A DNA stretch of 64,000 bases from Taibaiella soli (GCF_003236175.1 NZ_QKTW01000026.1:62001-126000), one strand, 5' to 3'; counted from the first letter of the stretch, positions 9,381 through 18,534 are shown. Notes: generated by a model from the sequence alone, not told the origin. Translations and numbers: made by a program.

Positions 9381-9959
9381 ATGATGCCTAAAGCCGAAAA
9401 CATCGACGCCTATATCGCCCGGTTTCCTGACGACGTTCAAAAACAATTGCAGCAGATACGCAAACTCATAAAAAAAACGGCGCCCGGCGCGGAAGAAACA
9501 ATCAGCTACGGTATGCCGGCCTTTCGCCAAAACAGAGTACTGGTTTATTTCGCCGGATATAAAAATCACATAGGGTTTTATCCAACTGGTTCCGGAATCA
9601 AGAAATTTGAAAAAGAAATACAAGGTTATGTGCATTCAAAAGGCGCGGTACAGTTTCCTGTCGGCAAAGCCTTACCGACTGACCTGATTAAACAAATCGT
9701 TGCTTTTCGCGTAGCGGAAGATCATACCGTCGCAGATCTGAAAAAGCAGGCGAAACCGGCAAAATCCAGTGGCAAAAATTTCGCCGCGTCGCTGTCCGCA
9801 CCCGCACAACGGGCTTTGGTCTATGCCGGCATTAATACGCTCAAACAACTTGCAAAATGGAAGGAAGCTGATCTGCTAAAACTGCATGGACTTGGCCCGG
9901 GTTCTTTGCCAAAGATCAGGGAGATTCTGGCAGCAGAAGGATTATCGCTGATTTCCTGA
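9381..9959 (+). CDS. DUF1801 protein fused to an RNAP-alpha-CTD-like helix-hairpin-helix domain
   Basis: Residues ~1-115 match the DUF1801 (YdhG-like) fold: IDAYIARFPDDVQKQLQQIR, EETISYGMPAF and IGFYPTGSGI. Residues ~135-190 (LSAPAQRALVYAGINTLKQL...LHGLGPGSLPKIREIL) strongly resemble the C-terminal domain of RNA polymerase alpha (pattern LS.R...L..AGI.T...L....DLLK..GLG..SL.EI...L). DUF1801 proteins have no firmly established biochemical role. The second domain suggests DNA or protein contact. Start 9381 is preferred over 9354 because of the promoter box at 9346-9353. Confidence 0.85.
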   Translation: MMPKAENIDAYIARFPDDVQKQLQQIRKLIKKTAPGAEETISYGMPAFRQNRVLVYFAGYKNHIGFYPTGSGIKKFEKEIQGYVHSKGAVQFPVGKALPTDLIKQIVAFRVAEDHTVADLKKQAKPAKSSGKNFAASLSAPAQRALVYAGINTLKQLAKWKEADLLKLHGLGPGSLPKIREILAAEGLSLIS

Positions 9960-10029
9960 GGGCTGATTTTTGCGTGATGAATGGCCGGTTGTGCGCTTCC
10001 CGAACTATACAAACATTGTTAAATGTCTG

Positions 10030-10074
10030 TTGACTTTTGAATTTTGCTTCTTTGAATTTTGACTATTCACTTTA
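10030..10074 (+). repeat. TTTTGAA/TTTTGAC heptamer array before a start codon
   Basis: Five degenerate 7-nt words (TTGACTT, TTGAATT, TTGCTTC and similar) end 11 bp before the ATG at 10086. The orientation is the one seen before other starts in this window. Confidence 0.6.
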
Positions 10075-10085
10075 GACGCTGAAAG

Positions 10086-10319
10086 ATGCATTTTACCGCT
10101 ACAACACACAACAGTCGCTATTTTGAGATCATAGACGATCTTGATGAAATTACAGGCACGCTCAATTACGATATTTGGACCGACAGTAATGCGACAACAC
10201 TCACACATAACTACACAATGGACGTCGACATCATTGCGGTCGATACAGAAACGACAGCGGTATTGCCCATCCTGATGGTCTATGGTGCGAAATATTTTAA
10301 AACACGGGCAAGTTCATGA
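10086..10319 (+). CDS. Small conserved-looking protein of unknown function
   Basis: The 77-residue ORF (MHFTATTHNSRYFEIIDDLD...) has an acidic, beta-rich composition, no signal peptide and no membrane helix. It follows a leader array of TTTTGAA-type heptamers like those before other genuine genes here, and its stop is followed by the usual GGTGAATG-type words. I do not recognise the family. It could be a small cytosolic protein. Confidence 0.55.
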   Translation: MHFTATTHNSRYFEIIDDLDEITGTLNYDIWTDSNATTLTHNYTMDVDIIAVDTETTAVLPILMVYGAKYFKTRASS

Positions 10320-10410
10320 TGGTGGAACGGTGAATGATCAAAGTAACGCAGATGGGTTCGGGAAACCCAAAATATCAGCCCAAAATCAGCTCCCCACTTT
10401 TCGCATCTCG

Positions 10411-10439
10411 TTTTTGACTTTTGACTTTTGACTTAATTT
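10411..10439 (+). repeat. TTTTGAC heptamer array upstream of the AlkB-like gene
   Basis: Three near-perfect TTTTGAC words lie 64 bp upstream of the ATG at 10503, in the before-start orientation. Confidence 0.6.
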
Positions 10440-10502
10440 TTACGGTATGATTTTTCTAACTTCATTATCACATCCACTCTGCTGATCAGATAATGGCCGG
10501 TC

Positions 10503-11141
10503 ATGGAACAACTCAGTTTTTTCGAACACGATGAAAATGACCTCAGCGTATTGGCTGATGTGCTGGACTATTTGCCGGCAATGTTTACCAAAGCGGTAGG
10601 CGATCATTATCTGGCGCATTTTATCAAATCAGTTCCCTGGCAACAACGATCTGTTTTAATGTATGGCAAAGAAGTCATGACACCGAGGCTTACCGCCTGG
10701 TATGGTGATGTAGACGCCGATTATTCTATTTCGGGGAGTAATGCTACGCCACTTCCATGGACAGACGAACTGCTGGAGATCCGCGAAAAGGTCATAACCC
10801 AGTCGGGCTTTAATTTCAATACTGTTTTACTCAATTATTATCGCGACGGCAATGATTCGGTCAGCTGGCACGATGACCAGGATAATATTCCGGGGAGAAA
10901 TCAGATAGTAGCTTCCGTAAGTTTTGGACAAGAACGGATGTTTGATATTCGTCAGAAGAAAAACCATGCAGTCAAGTATTCCATTCCACTGCCAAACGGC
11001 TCGTACTTGTTGATGAAAGGGCGTTTTCAGGATGACTGGCAGCACCGCATCGACAAATCGAAACATCAGATGAAACCGCGCATTAACCTCACATTCAGAA
11101 TCAGCAATACCCGCATTATTTCAAGCAATCTTTCTCCATAA
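10503..11141 (+). CDS. AlkB-like 2-oxoglutarate/Fe(II) dioxygenase (ALKBH2/3 type)
   Basis: The 212-residue protein carries the nucleic-acid demethylase signature: NYYRDGNDSVSWHDDQD with Fe ligands His123 and Asp125, a distal ligand His181 in DDWQHRI, and the 2-oxoglutarate-binding R..L.FR in RINLTFRIS. MTPRLTAWYGD resembles the substrate-lid region PR.....G of ALKBH2/3-like enzymes. Expected role: oxidative removal of alkyl lesions from DNA or RNA in the cytoplasm. The pyruvate dehydrogenase gene follows after 17 bp, so the two are probably cotranscribed. Confidence 0.93.
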   Translation: MEQLSFFEHDENDLSVLADVLDYLPAMFTKAVGDHYLAHFIKSVPWQQRSVLMYGKEVMTPRLTAWYGDVDADYSISGSNATPLPWTDELLEIREKVITQSGFNFNTVLLNYYRDGNDSVSWHDDQDNIPGRNQIVASVSFGQERMFDIRQKKNHAVKYSIPLPNGSYLLMKGRFQDDWQHRIDKSKHQMKPRINLTFRISNTRIISSNLSP

Positions 11142-11158
11142 AAACAAATTTTTCAGCA

Positions 11159-12895
11159 ATGAGTCAGAATGTAGCAGATCAAATCGTAACCATGCTCGTA
11201 GCCGCCGGTGTGAAAAGAATTTATGCAGTAACCGGCGACAGTCTCAATCATCTCAACGATGCGGTAAGAAGAAACGGACAGATCAAATGGATGCATGTAC
11301 GCCATGAAGAAGCGGGAGCCTATGCTGCTGCCGCGGAAGCTGAACTGGAAGGCATTGGCTGTTGTGCCGGCAGCGCAGGTCCGGGACATGTGCATCTGAT
11401 CAACGGTCTGTACGATGCACACCGTTCCAATGTGCCCGTAATTGCCATCGCCGCCACCATTAATACAAATGAAATGGGTACCGAATATTTTCAGGGCACC
11501 AATACCATAAAACTGTTTGATGACTGCAGTCTGTACAATCAACTTATCACCACACCGGTGCAGGCGCCGCATATGCTGCAGACAGCATTGCAACATGCGA
11601 TCCACAGAAAAGGTGTAGCTGTAATCGGATTGCCCGGAGATGTCTCTGCACAAAAAGCACAGGAAACAGAAACATCCCTGCACACCTATCGCACCAATAG
11701 CATTCTGCGTCCAGCAGCACAGGAACTGAAAGATCTGGCGGGTTTTCTCAACGAAACAAAGAAGATTGTTATCTACACTGGCATCGGCGCGGCAGATGCA
11801 CATAACGAAGTGGTAGCACTTGCGCAGAAATTAAACGCTCCGGTGGGTTATTCTTTCAGGGGTAAAATGAGTATGCAGTATGACAATCCAAACGAAATCG
11901 GAATGACCGGATTGCTGGGCCTGCCTTCTGCTTATCACGCCATGCATGAGGCAGATTTACTACTGTTGCTCGGTACCGATTTTCCCTACAGTCAATTCAT
12001 GCCTACTGATAATAAAATCATCCAGATCGATGAATGTCCGGAGAAACTGGGTCGCCGTGCGAAATTATATATGGGCTTGCACGGCAACGTAAAAGATACG
12101 CTGGAAGCATTGTTGCCAATGATCGATCAGAAAAGCGACGATGATTTCCTGCAGACCGAACTGAAGATCTATGGCATGATCAATGACCGCCTGCAAACCT
12201 TCGCTAAAGAATCGGGTGAAACCGATAAAATAGAACCGGAGCACGTAGCCGCGGTGATCAATGAAATGGCAAGCAGCGATGCAATCTTTACGCTCGATAC
12301 AGGCATGTGTTGTGTCTGGGGTGCCCGTTACTTACACGCAACGGGTTTCCGTAAAACACTCGGTTCGTTCAATCATGGCTCTATGGCGAATGCGATGCCG
12401 ATGGCTATTGGCGCACAGGCCGCCTATCCCGGCCGTCAGGTAATTGCATTCTGCGGAGATGGCGGTATTTCAATGCTGCTCGGCGATCTCGCTACTATTC
12501 AGCAATATAGGTTGCCGGTAAAACTGATTGTTTTTAATAACCGCGCACTTGGAATGGTGAAACTGGAAATGGAGGTACAAGGTTTGCCCGATAACGAAAC
12601 CGATATGGTGAACCCTGATTTTGCCTTAGTAGCGCAGGCAATGGGTTTTACAGGCATTAACGTGCATGAGCCATCCGAACTGCGACCGGCGCTGGAAACT
12701 GCATTTAATTCAGACGGCCCCGTTTTGGTCAATATATTCACCAATGCGGATTCGCTGGCGATGCCGCCAAAACTGGAATGGGAACAAGCTAAAGGCTTTG
12801 CAATGTCGATGACCAAAATGATGCTCACCGGCAGAATGGATGAAGTGATGAATATTATCCGCACTAATTATAAACACATCCGGGAGGTGCTTTAA
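11159..12895 (+). CDS. poxB: Thiamine-pyrophosphate pyruvate dehydrogenase (quinone) / pyruvate oxidase, PoxB type
   Basis: The 578-residue enzyme has the three-domain TPP-enzyme layout. The N-terminal domain has the catalytic Glu in VRHEEAGAYAAAAEAEL and the GSAGPGHVHLINGLYDA motif; a central FAD/nucleotide domain (~190-340) follows; the TPP-binding signature is CGDGGISMLLGDLATIQQ...FNN. The C-terminal stretch WEQAKGFAMSMTKMMLTGRMDEV matches the end of E. coli PoxB (572 aa). Reaction: pyruvate to acetate and CO2 with electrons to quinone (EC 1.2.5.1) or, less likely, oxygen. It sits 17 bp downstream of the AlkB-like gene. Confidence 0.92.
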   Translation: MSQNVADQIVTMLVAAGVKRIYAVTGDSLNHLNDAVRRNGQIKWMHVRHEEAGAYAAAAEAELEGIGCCAGSAGPGHVHLINGLYDAHRSNVPVIAIAATINTNEMGTEYFQGTNTIKLFDDCSLYNQLITTPVQAPHMLQTALQHAIHRKGVAVIGLPGDVSAQKAQETETSLHTYRTNSILRPAAQELKDLAGFLNETKKIVIYTGIGAADAHNEVVALAQKLNAPVGYSFRGKMSMQYDNPNEIGMTGLLGLPSAYHAMHEADLLLLLGTDFPYSQFMPTDNKIIQIDECPEKLGRRAKLYMGLHGNVKDTLEALLPMIDQKSDDDFLQTELKIYGMINDRLQTFAKESGETDKIEPEHVAAVINEMASSDAIFTLDTGMCCVWGARYLHATGFRKTLGSFNHGSMANAMPMAIGAQAAYPGRQVIAFCGDGGISMLLGDLATIQQYRLPVKLIVFNNRALGMVKLEMEVQGLPDNETDMVNPDFALVAQAMGFTGINVHEPSELRPALETAFNSDGPVLVNIFTNADSLAMPPKLEWEQAKGFAMSMTKMMLTGRMDEVMNIIRTNYKHIREVL

Positions 12896-13038
12896 TACGG
12901 CTGATTGACGATCGCGGATGTCTGATTTACTTCAAAATTCAATCAATATTTACGCGCAACTTGCAATACCCAAAGAAATTGACTTTTGCCTTTCGGCTCC
13001 GCTCGGAGTGACAATAAAAAACTTTCGACTTTTAAAAC

Positions 13039-13833
13039 ATGGATTTACAACTAAAAAATAAAACAGCATTTATCAGCGGATCTACTGCTGGTATTGGTCT
13101 TGCAATAGCTGCCGGCTTATTGAAAGAAGGTGCAACGGTAATTATTAATGGTCGCACAGAAGATGCGATCAATAAGGCAATTGATGTACTGAAGGGGGAG
13201 ATTCAGGATGCGAATGTGTACGGGATTCCGGCCGATTTTTCGAACGAAAAGGAAATCGGTGCATTACTATCAAAGCTGCCGGACATTGACATACTGATCA
13301 ATAACGTGGGCATCTTCGAACCAAAAGCATTTGCTGAAATTTCAGACGAAGACTGGTTCCGCTTCTTTAATGTGAATGTGATGAGCGGTGTTCGATTGTC
13401 CCGCCATTTCTTCGATAAAATGATTGCAAAAAACTGGGGCCGTATCATTTTCATCTCCAGCGAATCTGCGATTTTCATTCCGGATGAAATGATTCATTAT
13501 GGCATGACCAAAACAGCGCAGTTAAGCATTAGTCGCGGTTTGGCGGAACTAACGAAAGGTACCGGCGTGACCGTAAATTCCGTTTTGCCCGGTCCTACGA
13601 GATCCCGCGGTGTTGGTGATTTCCTGAGCGACCTTTCGAAGCAGGAAGGGGTAACAGAAGATGAAATGGAAACGAAATTCTTTAAAGATTTTCGCCCAAC
13701 GTCTCTGCTGCAACGTTTTGCATCAACAGAAGAAATTGCGAATATGGTGGTGTATCTCTCGAGCCCGCTTTCTTCCGCGACTAACGGTGCCACGCTGCGT
13801 GTAGAAGGTGGTTTGCTGCGGAACGCTTTTTAA
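13039..13833 (+). CDS. Short-chain dehydrogenase/reductase
   Basis: The 264-residue SDR protein has the NAD(P)-binding motif GSTAGIG (residues ~14-20), the NNVG variant of NNAG, catalytic Tyr154 and Lys158 in HYGMTKTA, and the post-motif NSVLPGPTRS. The C terminus NGATLRVEGGLLRNAF is of the classical FabG-like subgroup. Substrate cannot be assigned. The leader contains a TTTTGAC word interrupted by a TTCGGCTCCGCTCGGAGTGA element. Confidence 0.9.
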   Translation: MDLQLKNKTAFISGSTAGIGLAIAAGLLKEGATVIINGRTEDAINKAIDVLKGEIQDANVYGIPADFSNEKEIGALLSKLPDIDILINNVGIFEPKAFAEISDEDWFRFFNVNVMSGVRLSRHFFDKMIAKNWGRIIFISSESAIFIPDEMIHYGMTKTAQLSISRGLAELTKGTGVTVNSVLPGPTRSRGVGDFLSDLSKQEGVTEDEMETKFFKDFRPTSLLQRFASTEEIANMVVYLSSPLSSATNGATLRVEGGLLRNAF

Positions 13834-13875
13834 ATTCAAAAAGCAGAAAGCGCAACCTCTAAAGCTGAAAACTGC
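13834..13875 (-). repeat. Heptamer words after the SDR stop codon
   Basis: Directly after the stop codon the + strand reads TTCAAAA and GCAGAAAGCGC-type words, the reverse complement of the TTTTGAA/GCTTTCA leaders. This is the expected after-stop orientation. Confidence 0.45.
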
Positions 13876-14040
13876 CTGCATTATTACAAGTTGCATCTTT
13901 ACGGTTCTACGAAGCCGCTTCAGCTCGCTTGCCAGGCAGAACAGAATCGTAGCCTCGCGACGTATTAACCCATTGACGCCTCAACTTATTAACGTGCTCC
14001 GGTGGTATGATAATGGTGCTTTTTACAGAAACACTATACT

Positions 14041-14592
14041 ATGGAAGGGAAACTGAAAGGCAAAAATGTTGCCATCATCGCTACAAACGGCGTTGAACAA
14101 TCTGAATTTGAAGAACCGCTAAAAGCTTTGAAAAAAGCAGAGGCGAATATCAAAATTATTTCGCTGAAAGCGGAACCAATTAAAACCTGGAAAAACAAAG
14201 ACTGGAGCGATACACACAATGTGGATCTGACGATCGATCAGGCAAATAGCAGCGACTATGATGCAGTTGTATTGCCGGGCGGCGTTATCAACGCGGATAT
14301 TTTACGAACAAACCAGGATGTGGTCAATTTTGTTAAGGATTTTTTTGACGCCGGCAAGCCGATTGCAGCTATTTGTCACGCGCCGTGGATATTGATTGAA
14401 ACCGGGGCTTTACGCGGCAGAAATGTTACCTCTTATCATTCACTACAAACTGATCTATCCAACGCCGGCGCCGTTTGGATTGATGAAGAAGTGGTTGTAG
14501 ATAACGGCCTGGTGACCAGCAGAACACCAAAAGATCTGGTCGCTTTTTGCCAGAAAATGGTAGAAGAAATTGGAGAAGGGGTTCATCACTGA
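14041..14592 (+). CDS. DJ-1/PfpI-family protein (YraA/general stress protein 18-like)
   Basis: The 183-residue protein of the class I glutamine amidotransferase-like fold has the nucleophile elbow AICHAPW with Cys112-His113 and an upstream acidic residue in VEQSEFEEPLKAL. The family contains intracellular proteases and reported glyoxalase/deglycase enzymes linked to stress. It lies downstream of the SDR gene, separated by 207 bp of repeat-rich sequence, so it probably has its own promoter. Confidence 0.92.
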   Translation: MEGKLKGKNVAIIATNGVEQSEFEEPLKALKKAEANIKIISLKAEPIKTWKNKDWSDTHNVDLTIDQANSSDYDAVVLPGGVINADILRTNQDVVNFVKDFFDAGKPIAAICHAPWILIETGALRGRNVTSYHSLQTDLSNAGAVWIDEEVVVDNGLVTSRTPKDLVAFCQKMVEEIGEGVHH

Positions 14593-14726
14593 TTTTTTGA
14601 CCGCTGATAGCTGATTTGTGAAGGGGCAGTGGTCAATGGTGAATGGTCAATTTTATAAGACGTAAAACAACAACGAAATGAGTGCTTTGCTTCGTTGTCT
14701 CTTCGCGTCTGGGGGGAATGAACTGT

Positions 14727-14972
14727 CTAAACATACGCGACTACGACATGCTCACTATTATAAACTACGTATTCAAACTTGTTGTTTGAAATTGCTTTAT
14801 CGTGCTTGATATGCGCGTGCACTTTTTCAAGACTATCAAATATCGCAAAATAGTCAGCATCAGTATGCGCTGTACTTAAAGTACGTGAGCCTTCAGTTGT
14901 GACAACGATTCCAGTCTGGCGTTCTGCTTTCATCAACGCAAAACTTCCTTTAGCAAACTTTGGTAGTTCCAT
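14727..14972 (-). CDS. Small protein of unknown function
   Basis: The 81-residue ORF (MELPKFAKGSFALMKAERQTGIVV...) contains the acidic segment TDADYFAIFDSLEKVHAHIK and a C-terminal beta-rich tail EYVVYNSEHVVVAYV. No signal peptide or helix bundle is obvious. It is divergent from the lipoprotein at 15063. Not recognised; the composition looks like a genuine folded small protein. Confidence 0.6.
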   Translation of the reverse strand: MELPKFAKGSFALMKAERQTGIVVTTEGSRTLSTAHTDADYFAIFDSLEKVHAHIKHDKAISNNKFEYVVYNSEHVVVAYV

Positions 14973-15062
14973 ATATTTAGAAGATAGTGTAATTCTTTCA
15001 AACGATAGGATTTTATTAGTGGCGGCACGATGTTTTAGCCTTTAAAGTGCAAAACTATCACT

Positions 15063-15275
15063 ATGAAAAATATTCTTGTCGCTGCAGCAATCCTGTTTGG
15101 TGCTTTATTGTTGGGGACGTCGTGCAGTTCATCCAATCAATCCGACCATATGACCACTACAGACACGGTCATGAATACCCCGCCGGCAGCGGGTGACACG
15201 GCAATGATTCCACTCGCAGACACAATGGTACCACGCAGCAATATCAATTCAGATACTCCAATGCAAGCTCAATAG
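15063..15275 (+). CDS. Small predicted lipoprotein
   Basis: The 70-residue protein has a signal peptide with lipobox LLGTSC, so Cys21 would be lipidated. The mature part is short, Thr/Met/Pro-rich and apparently disordered (MTTTDTVMNTPPAAGDTAMI). Function unknown; envelope location is inferred. Confidence 0.75.
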   Translation: MKNILVAAAILFGALLLGTSCSSSNQSDHMTTTDTVMNTPPAAGDTAMIPLADTMVPRSNINSDTPMQAQ

Positions 15276-15303
15276 ATTTTGTGAAGATTTAAAATGAACA
15301 GTG

Positions 15304-15633
15304 ATGAAAAAAGGACCAACTTCATTTAATGAAGCAATGGAACTCAGAGATCGTTATGACTATCTGATCGGCAATGTCGCTGAAGGCTCAAACGGCGCGA
15401 GGGATATTATTGAAAACATAATTGTAGCTCCCAAAAACATGTTGGGAGATTCATTCTTATATCATTATCATCTGGAGGGACAAAACAGCAAAGCTTTGCT
15501 TCGTTTCTACTCCTATCACGATTATGCAGTGGTGGGCATTGTAAAACAAGAAGAGAAAGACGGCGGTATCAGCTACTATTATAAACCGCTGGTGGCACTG
15601 ACTCATTTTCTTGCTCCTGAGACAATGGCCTAG
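15304..15633 (+). CDS. Hypothetical protein
   Basis: The 109-residue protein (MKKGPTSFNEAMELRDRYDYLIGN...) has a helical N-terminal half and a beta-rich, aromatic C-terminal half (SYYYKPLVAL). An in-frame GTG at 15301 is adjacent, but ATG 15304 is the natural start. No export signal. Not recognised. Confidence 0.7.
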   Translation: MKKGPTSFNEAMELRDRYDYLIGNVAEGSNGARDIIENIIVAPKNMLGDSFLYHYHLEGQNSKALLRFYSYHDYAVVGIVKQEEKDGGISYYYKPLVALTHFLAPETMA

Positions 15634-15639
15634 TGTGGT

Positions 15640-15840
15640 TTATGCTACTTTCCGATACCGGTACTTGCCTTTAATATGAACGTTAAGGTAGGTACCCTTC
15701 GACGTTGCCGCACGCATTGCATCATATTCCGCCTGCGGCACAGCCAGGTACTCATAAATATTCCCCGACAGGAAAATAATACGAAGGATTTCTTTGGCCT
15801 GATCGTACTCCATTCGTGCAATAACAGAAGACGGCATCAT
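15640..15840 (-). CDS. KTSC domain protein
   Basis: The 66-residue protein matches the KTSC family: MEYDQAKEILRIIFLSGNIYEYLAVPQAEYDAMRAA with the closing motif SKGTYLNVHIKGKYRYRKV. KTSC is a small beta-rich domain found alone or fused to Lys-tRNA synthetases and nucleases; its role is unknown. It ends 7 bp from the convergent hypothetical gene at 15633. Confidence 0.88.
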   Translation of the reverse strand: MMPSSVIARMEYDQAKEILRIIFLSGNIYEYLAVPQAEYDAMRAATSKGTYLNVHIKGKYRYRKVA

Positions 15841-15870
15841 TTATTCCTATAAAAAAATCCGGCCCGCAAA

Positions 15871-18381
15871 TCAGCTCACAGGGACGGCCGGTATTGTAAA
15901 ATAGAACGTCGCACCTTCGCCAGGTTTACTCATAACGCCGATACTTCCCCGGTGTCGCTGAATAATTCCCGAACTAATGTAGAGGCCGAGTCCCATACCC
16001 GGAAACGTACGCATCTGCGCATCATTGATTCTGAAGAACCGGTCAAACACCTTATGTTGTAATTCCGGCGTAATACCAACACCTTCATCGCGCACCAATA
16101 CTTTGATATAGCCGTTTTCCGGCTCCATTCTGATCTCTACCTTTCCGCCATCGGGAGAATATTTCACCGCATTTGAAAGCAGATTTGTAATCACCTGCCC
16201 GATCCGTTCACGATCGCCGTAAATCTCCGGCAGAATGACGTCATTAAAAATGATCTGATGTTTCGCTGTGGTGTGTTGCATTTCTTCTGCCCGTTCCAGA
16301 ATGAGGGAACCGAGATGAAACTGCTCCGCACGCAATTGCAATCTTCCTTCTGAAATACGCGTGGTATCCAGCAAATCGCGGATCAGCTGTGCCAGGCGGT
16401 CCACCTGCATATTCAGCTTATGCATCATTTTAATATTGCTGTCCTCCTGCTGATGCTCAAATCGCTCCAGTAAAAGTTCAGCGAATGCCTTAATACTTGT
16501 CAACAGTGTTTTTAGCTCATGACTTGCCACAGCGATAAAATCATCTTTCTGTTGCTCCAGCGCTTTCTGGTCAGAAATATCAATGGCAGTACCTACCATG
16601 TGCAACGCTGTTCTCGGATTTTCAGAAAAATAAACCTGACCGTTAATGGAAATCCAGCGTATGCTGCCGTCGGGAAGTGAGATACGAAAATCCTCGTGAA
16701 GGACACCGGGACCATTTACATCGCAGGCAGCGGCCACGGCAATGGCATACCCTGGTACATCTTCAGGATGAATCATAGACCGCAATGCTATCTGCAGATT
16801 AATAATACCATTTTCCGGCAGTCCAAAATGCCGCAGAAACTGCGGATCTGGCTCTGTACGGTCTTCTGCCACATACCATATAAACGTGCCGATATTCGCA
16901 GCTTTTACAGCCAGCTTCAGTCGTTCTTCACTTTTGCGCAGCGCTTCCCCCGCTTGTTTACGTTCCAATAAATCAGTGGCAAGACGTGCAAGTACGTCAA
17001 ACATCATAAATTCTTTTTCGCTGGCCAGGTGTTCTTTTCGCCAATGTGTAGAGATCATACCAATAAACTGGCCGCTGCGGGAGATAAGTGGCGTCGACTG
17101 CACCCCTCTGATACCGCAAAGACTAAAGTAGACCCGCTCCTGATCGGCGATAAAAGCATTTGTCATTACATCCTCAATAATGACACGTTCCCGCAACGCG
17201 GTTGCTTTAGCACAACTGGTACCATCATCTATTTCTACCCATTGCCAATGCGCTTCCGCTTCCGGATGAAAACCGCTGGAACCGAGCAAAAACAATGCAT
17301 TCCTGTCTTGATTCATCATTTGAAAACTGGCCATATCAGAATGCATCATGGCTTTTGCAGCAAAGACGACCTGTTCATAAAGCAATTGCGCATCATCTTC
17401 CTCTATCAACCGGGCGCTGACTTCCTGCAACAATTTTGTATCCGCGAGTTCCTTTGCCAGCTGAATTTTGCTTGCGACCAACGCTTCTTCAGCTTGTGCC
17501 CGTTCCAGCCTTGGAAAAAAACGATTGGCCAGTTCCCTGAACACATCAACCTCGTCACTTCGCCATACCCTCATTTTATTATCGGAAACCGCTAACACAA
17601 AACGCCATTCTTCGTTTCGGTGAAAAGGAACCACGACGGCAGAATAGATATCCAATGCGGCCATTGCCACGGCGCTGACCCGGTCATCGTTTTGTGTGTC
17701 GCTGATAATTACTGTTTCTCCATTGCGAAAAGCATTGGCTGTGTCCTCATTGATAAAATCGGACAAACGGATAACAGGCGGCACAAACGGACTGCCGGCA
17801 TTATTCATGATATAATAAAAGCGGCCCTGATCCACACTTTCGTCTATCTCCACAAAATAAGCGGTAGCGATATTCATGTACTCGCCCAACTTCTGCCCGA
17901 CAGTATGCATGATTTCTTCGGTGGTATTAAGACTGGCGAGATCATCCTGAATTTCGGAAAGAAAAGTATTGTTGAGTTCCCGTCTTTTACGTCTTGTAAT
18001 ATCACTGAAAATAACAGCAACCTGTTTGTTTTCGGGACTTCCTAATCTTGCAGCGAATACGCTTACCCAACGGTCTACTTCCGGCGAATAATCCTCGAAA
18101 CGCTTGGGCTTGCCGGTCTTTACAACTTCACCAAAAGCACCCGCCCAGGAAGCCTCCATGCCGGGAAATATTTCGAGCAATGTTTTTCCTTTGGCATTTG
18201 GAACGCCACTGTCCTGCTCAAATGCGCGATTTGTTTCTAAAAACCGGTAGTCTTCACCATTGCCAACCTCATTAAAAATGATTTCTATTATGGCAAATCC
18301 TTCGTCTATGGAATTGAAAAGAATTTCGTACTTGTCGGCCTCACTGCCGAAATAACTTTTGCGTGAATCGGCTGGTGTCAT
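15871..18381 (-). CDS. Cytoplasmic PAS-GAF-GAF-PAS sensor histidine kinase
   Basis: The 836-residue protein has no membrane segment. Order of domains: PAS (~18-130, ending VAVIFSDITRRKR), GAF (~140-300), GAF (~315-470), PAS (~485-605, ending MVGTAIDISDQKALEQQ), HisKA (~612-680) and HATPase_c (~720-832; NLLSNAVKYS, DEGVGI, GMGLGL). The phospho-acceptor is His621 in ASHELKTLLTSIKAF. The residue normally Pro in HELKTPL is Leu626 here. No adjacent response regulator gene is present, so it is an orphan kinase. It may sense small molecules, redox state or light through its PAS/GAF domains. Confidence 0.93.
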   Translation of the reverse strand: MTPADSRKSYFGSEADKYEILFNSIDEGFAIIEIIFNEVGNGEDYRFLETNRAFEQDSGVPNAKGKTLLEIFPGMEASWAGAFGEVVKTGKPKRFEDYSPEVDRWVSVFAARLGSPENKQVAVIFSDITRRKRRELNNTFLSEIQDDLASLNTTEEIMHTVGQKLGEYMNIATAYFVEIDESVDQGRFYYIMNNAGSPFVPPVIRLSDFINEDTANAFRNGETVIISDTQNDDRVSAVAMAALDIYSAVVVPFHRNEEWRFVLAVSDNKMRVWRSDEVDVFRELANRFFPRLERAQAEEALVASKIQLAKELADTKLLQEVSARLIEEDDAQLLYEQVVFAAKAMMHSDMASFQMMNQDRNALFLLGSSGFHPEAEAHWQWVEIDDGTSCAKATALRERVIIEDVMTNAFIADQERVYFSLCGIRGVQSTPLISRSGQFIGMISTHWRKEHLASEKEFMMFDVLARLATDLLERKQAGEALRKSEERLKLAVKAANIGTFIWYVAEDRTEPDPQFLRHFGLPENGIINLQIALRSMIHPEDVPGYAIAVAAACDVNGPGVLHEDFRISLPDGSIRWISINGQVYFSENPRTALHMVGTAIDISDQKALEQQKDDFIAVASHELKTLLTSIKAFAELLLERFEHQQEDSNIKMMHKLNMQVDRLAQLIRDLLDTTRISEGRLQLRAEQFHLGSLILERAEEMQHTTAKHQIIFNDVILPEIYGDRERIGQVITNLLSNAVKYSPDGGKVEIRMEPENGYIKVLVRDEGVGITPELQHKVFDRFFRINDAQMRTFPGMGLGLYISSGIIQRHRGSIGVMSKPGEGATFYFTIPAVPVS

Positions 18382-18500
18382 GGGATTCAGATTTGTTCTT
18401 ACAATTTAAGAAAAATCACCTGAATCGCTGATGGCGGATTTCTTGCCCGCACAACTGATTGTCTTACTGAGCGGAAAACACCAAACGTTCTCAAAATCAA

Positions 18501-18534
18501 AAAAACGTTTCCACGATACCGTGAAAACGTTTTT
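18501..18534. terminator. Terminator downstream of the Cry-like gene
   Basis: A ~14-bp stem (AAAAACGTTT arms) with core CCACGATACCGTGA is flanked by A and T runs on both sides. It ends the minus-strand gene 18552-19922. The core CACGATACCGTG is shared with the terminator at 49377-49424. Confidence 0.8.

Noticed and set aside
10446-10484. Short leader peptide before the AlkB-like gene
   Set aside because: Twelve codons with no attenuator-like hairpins; could be chance.
13808-14056. 82-codon + frame between SDR and DJ-1 genes
   Set aside because: It overlaps both genes and consists mainly of spacer repeat sequence.
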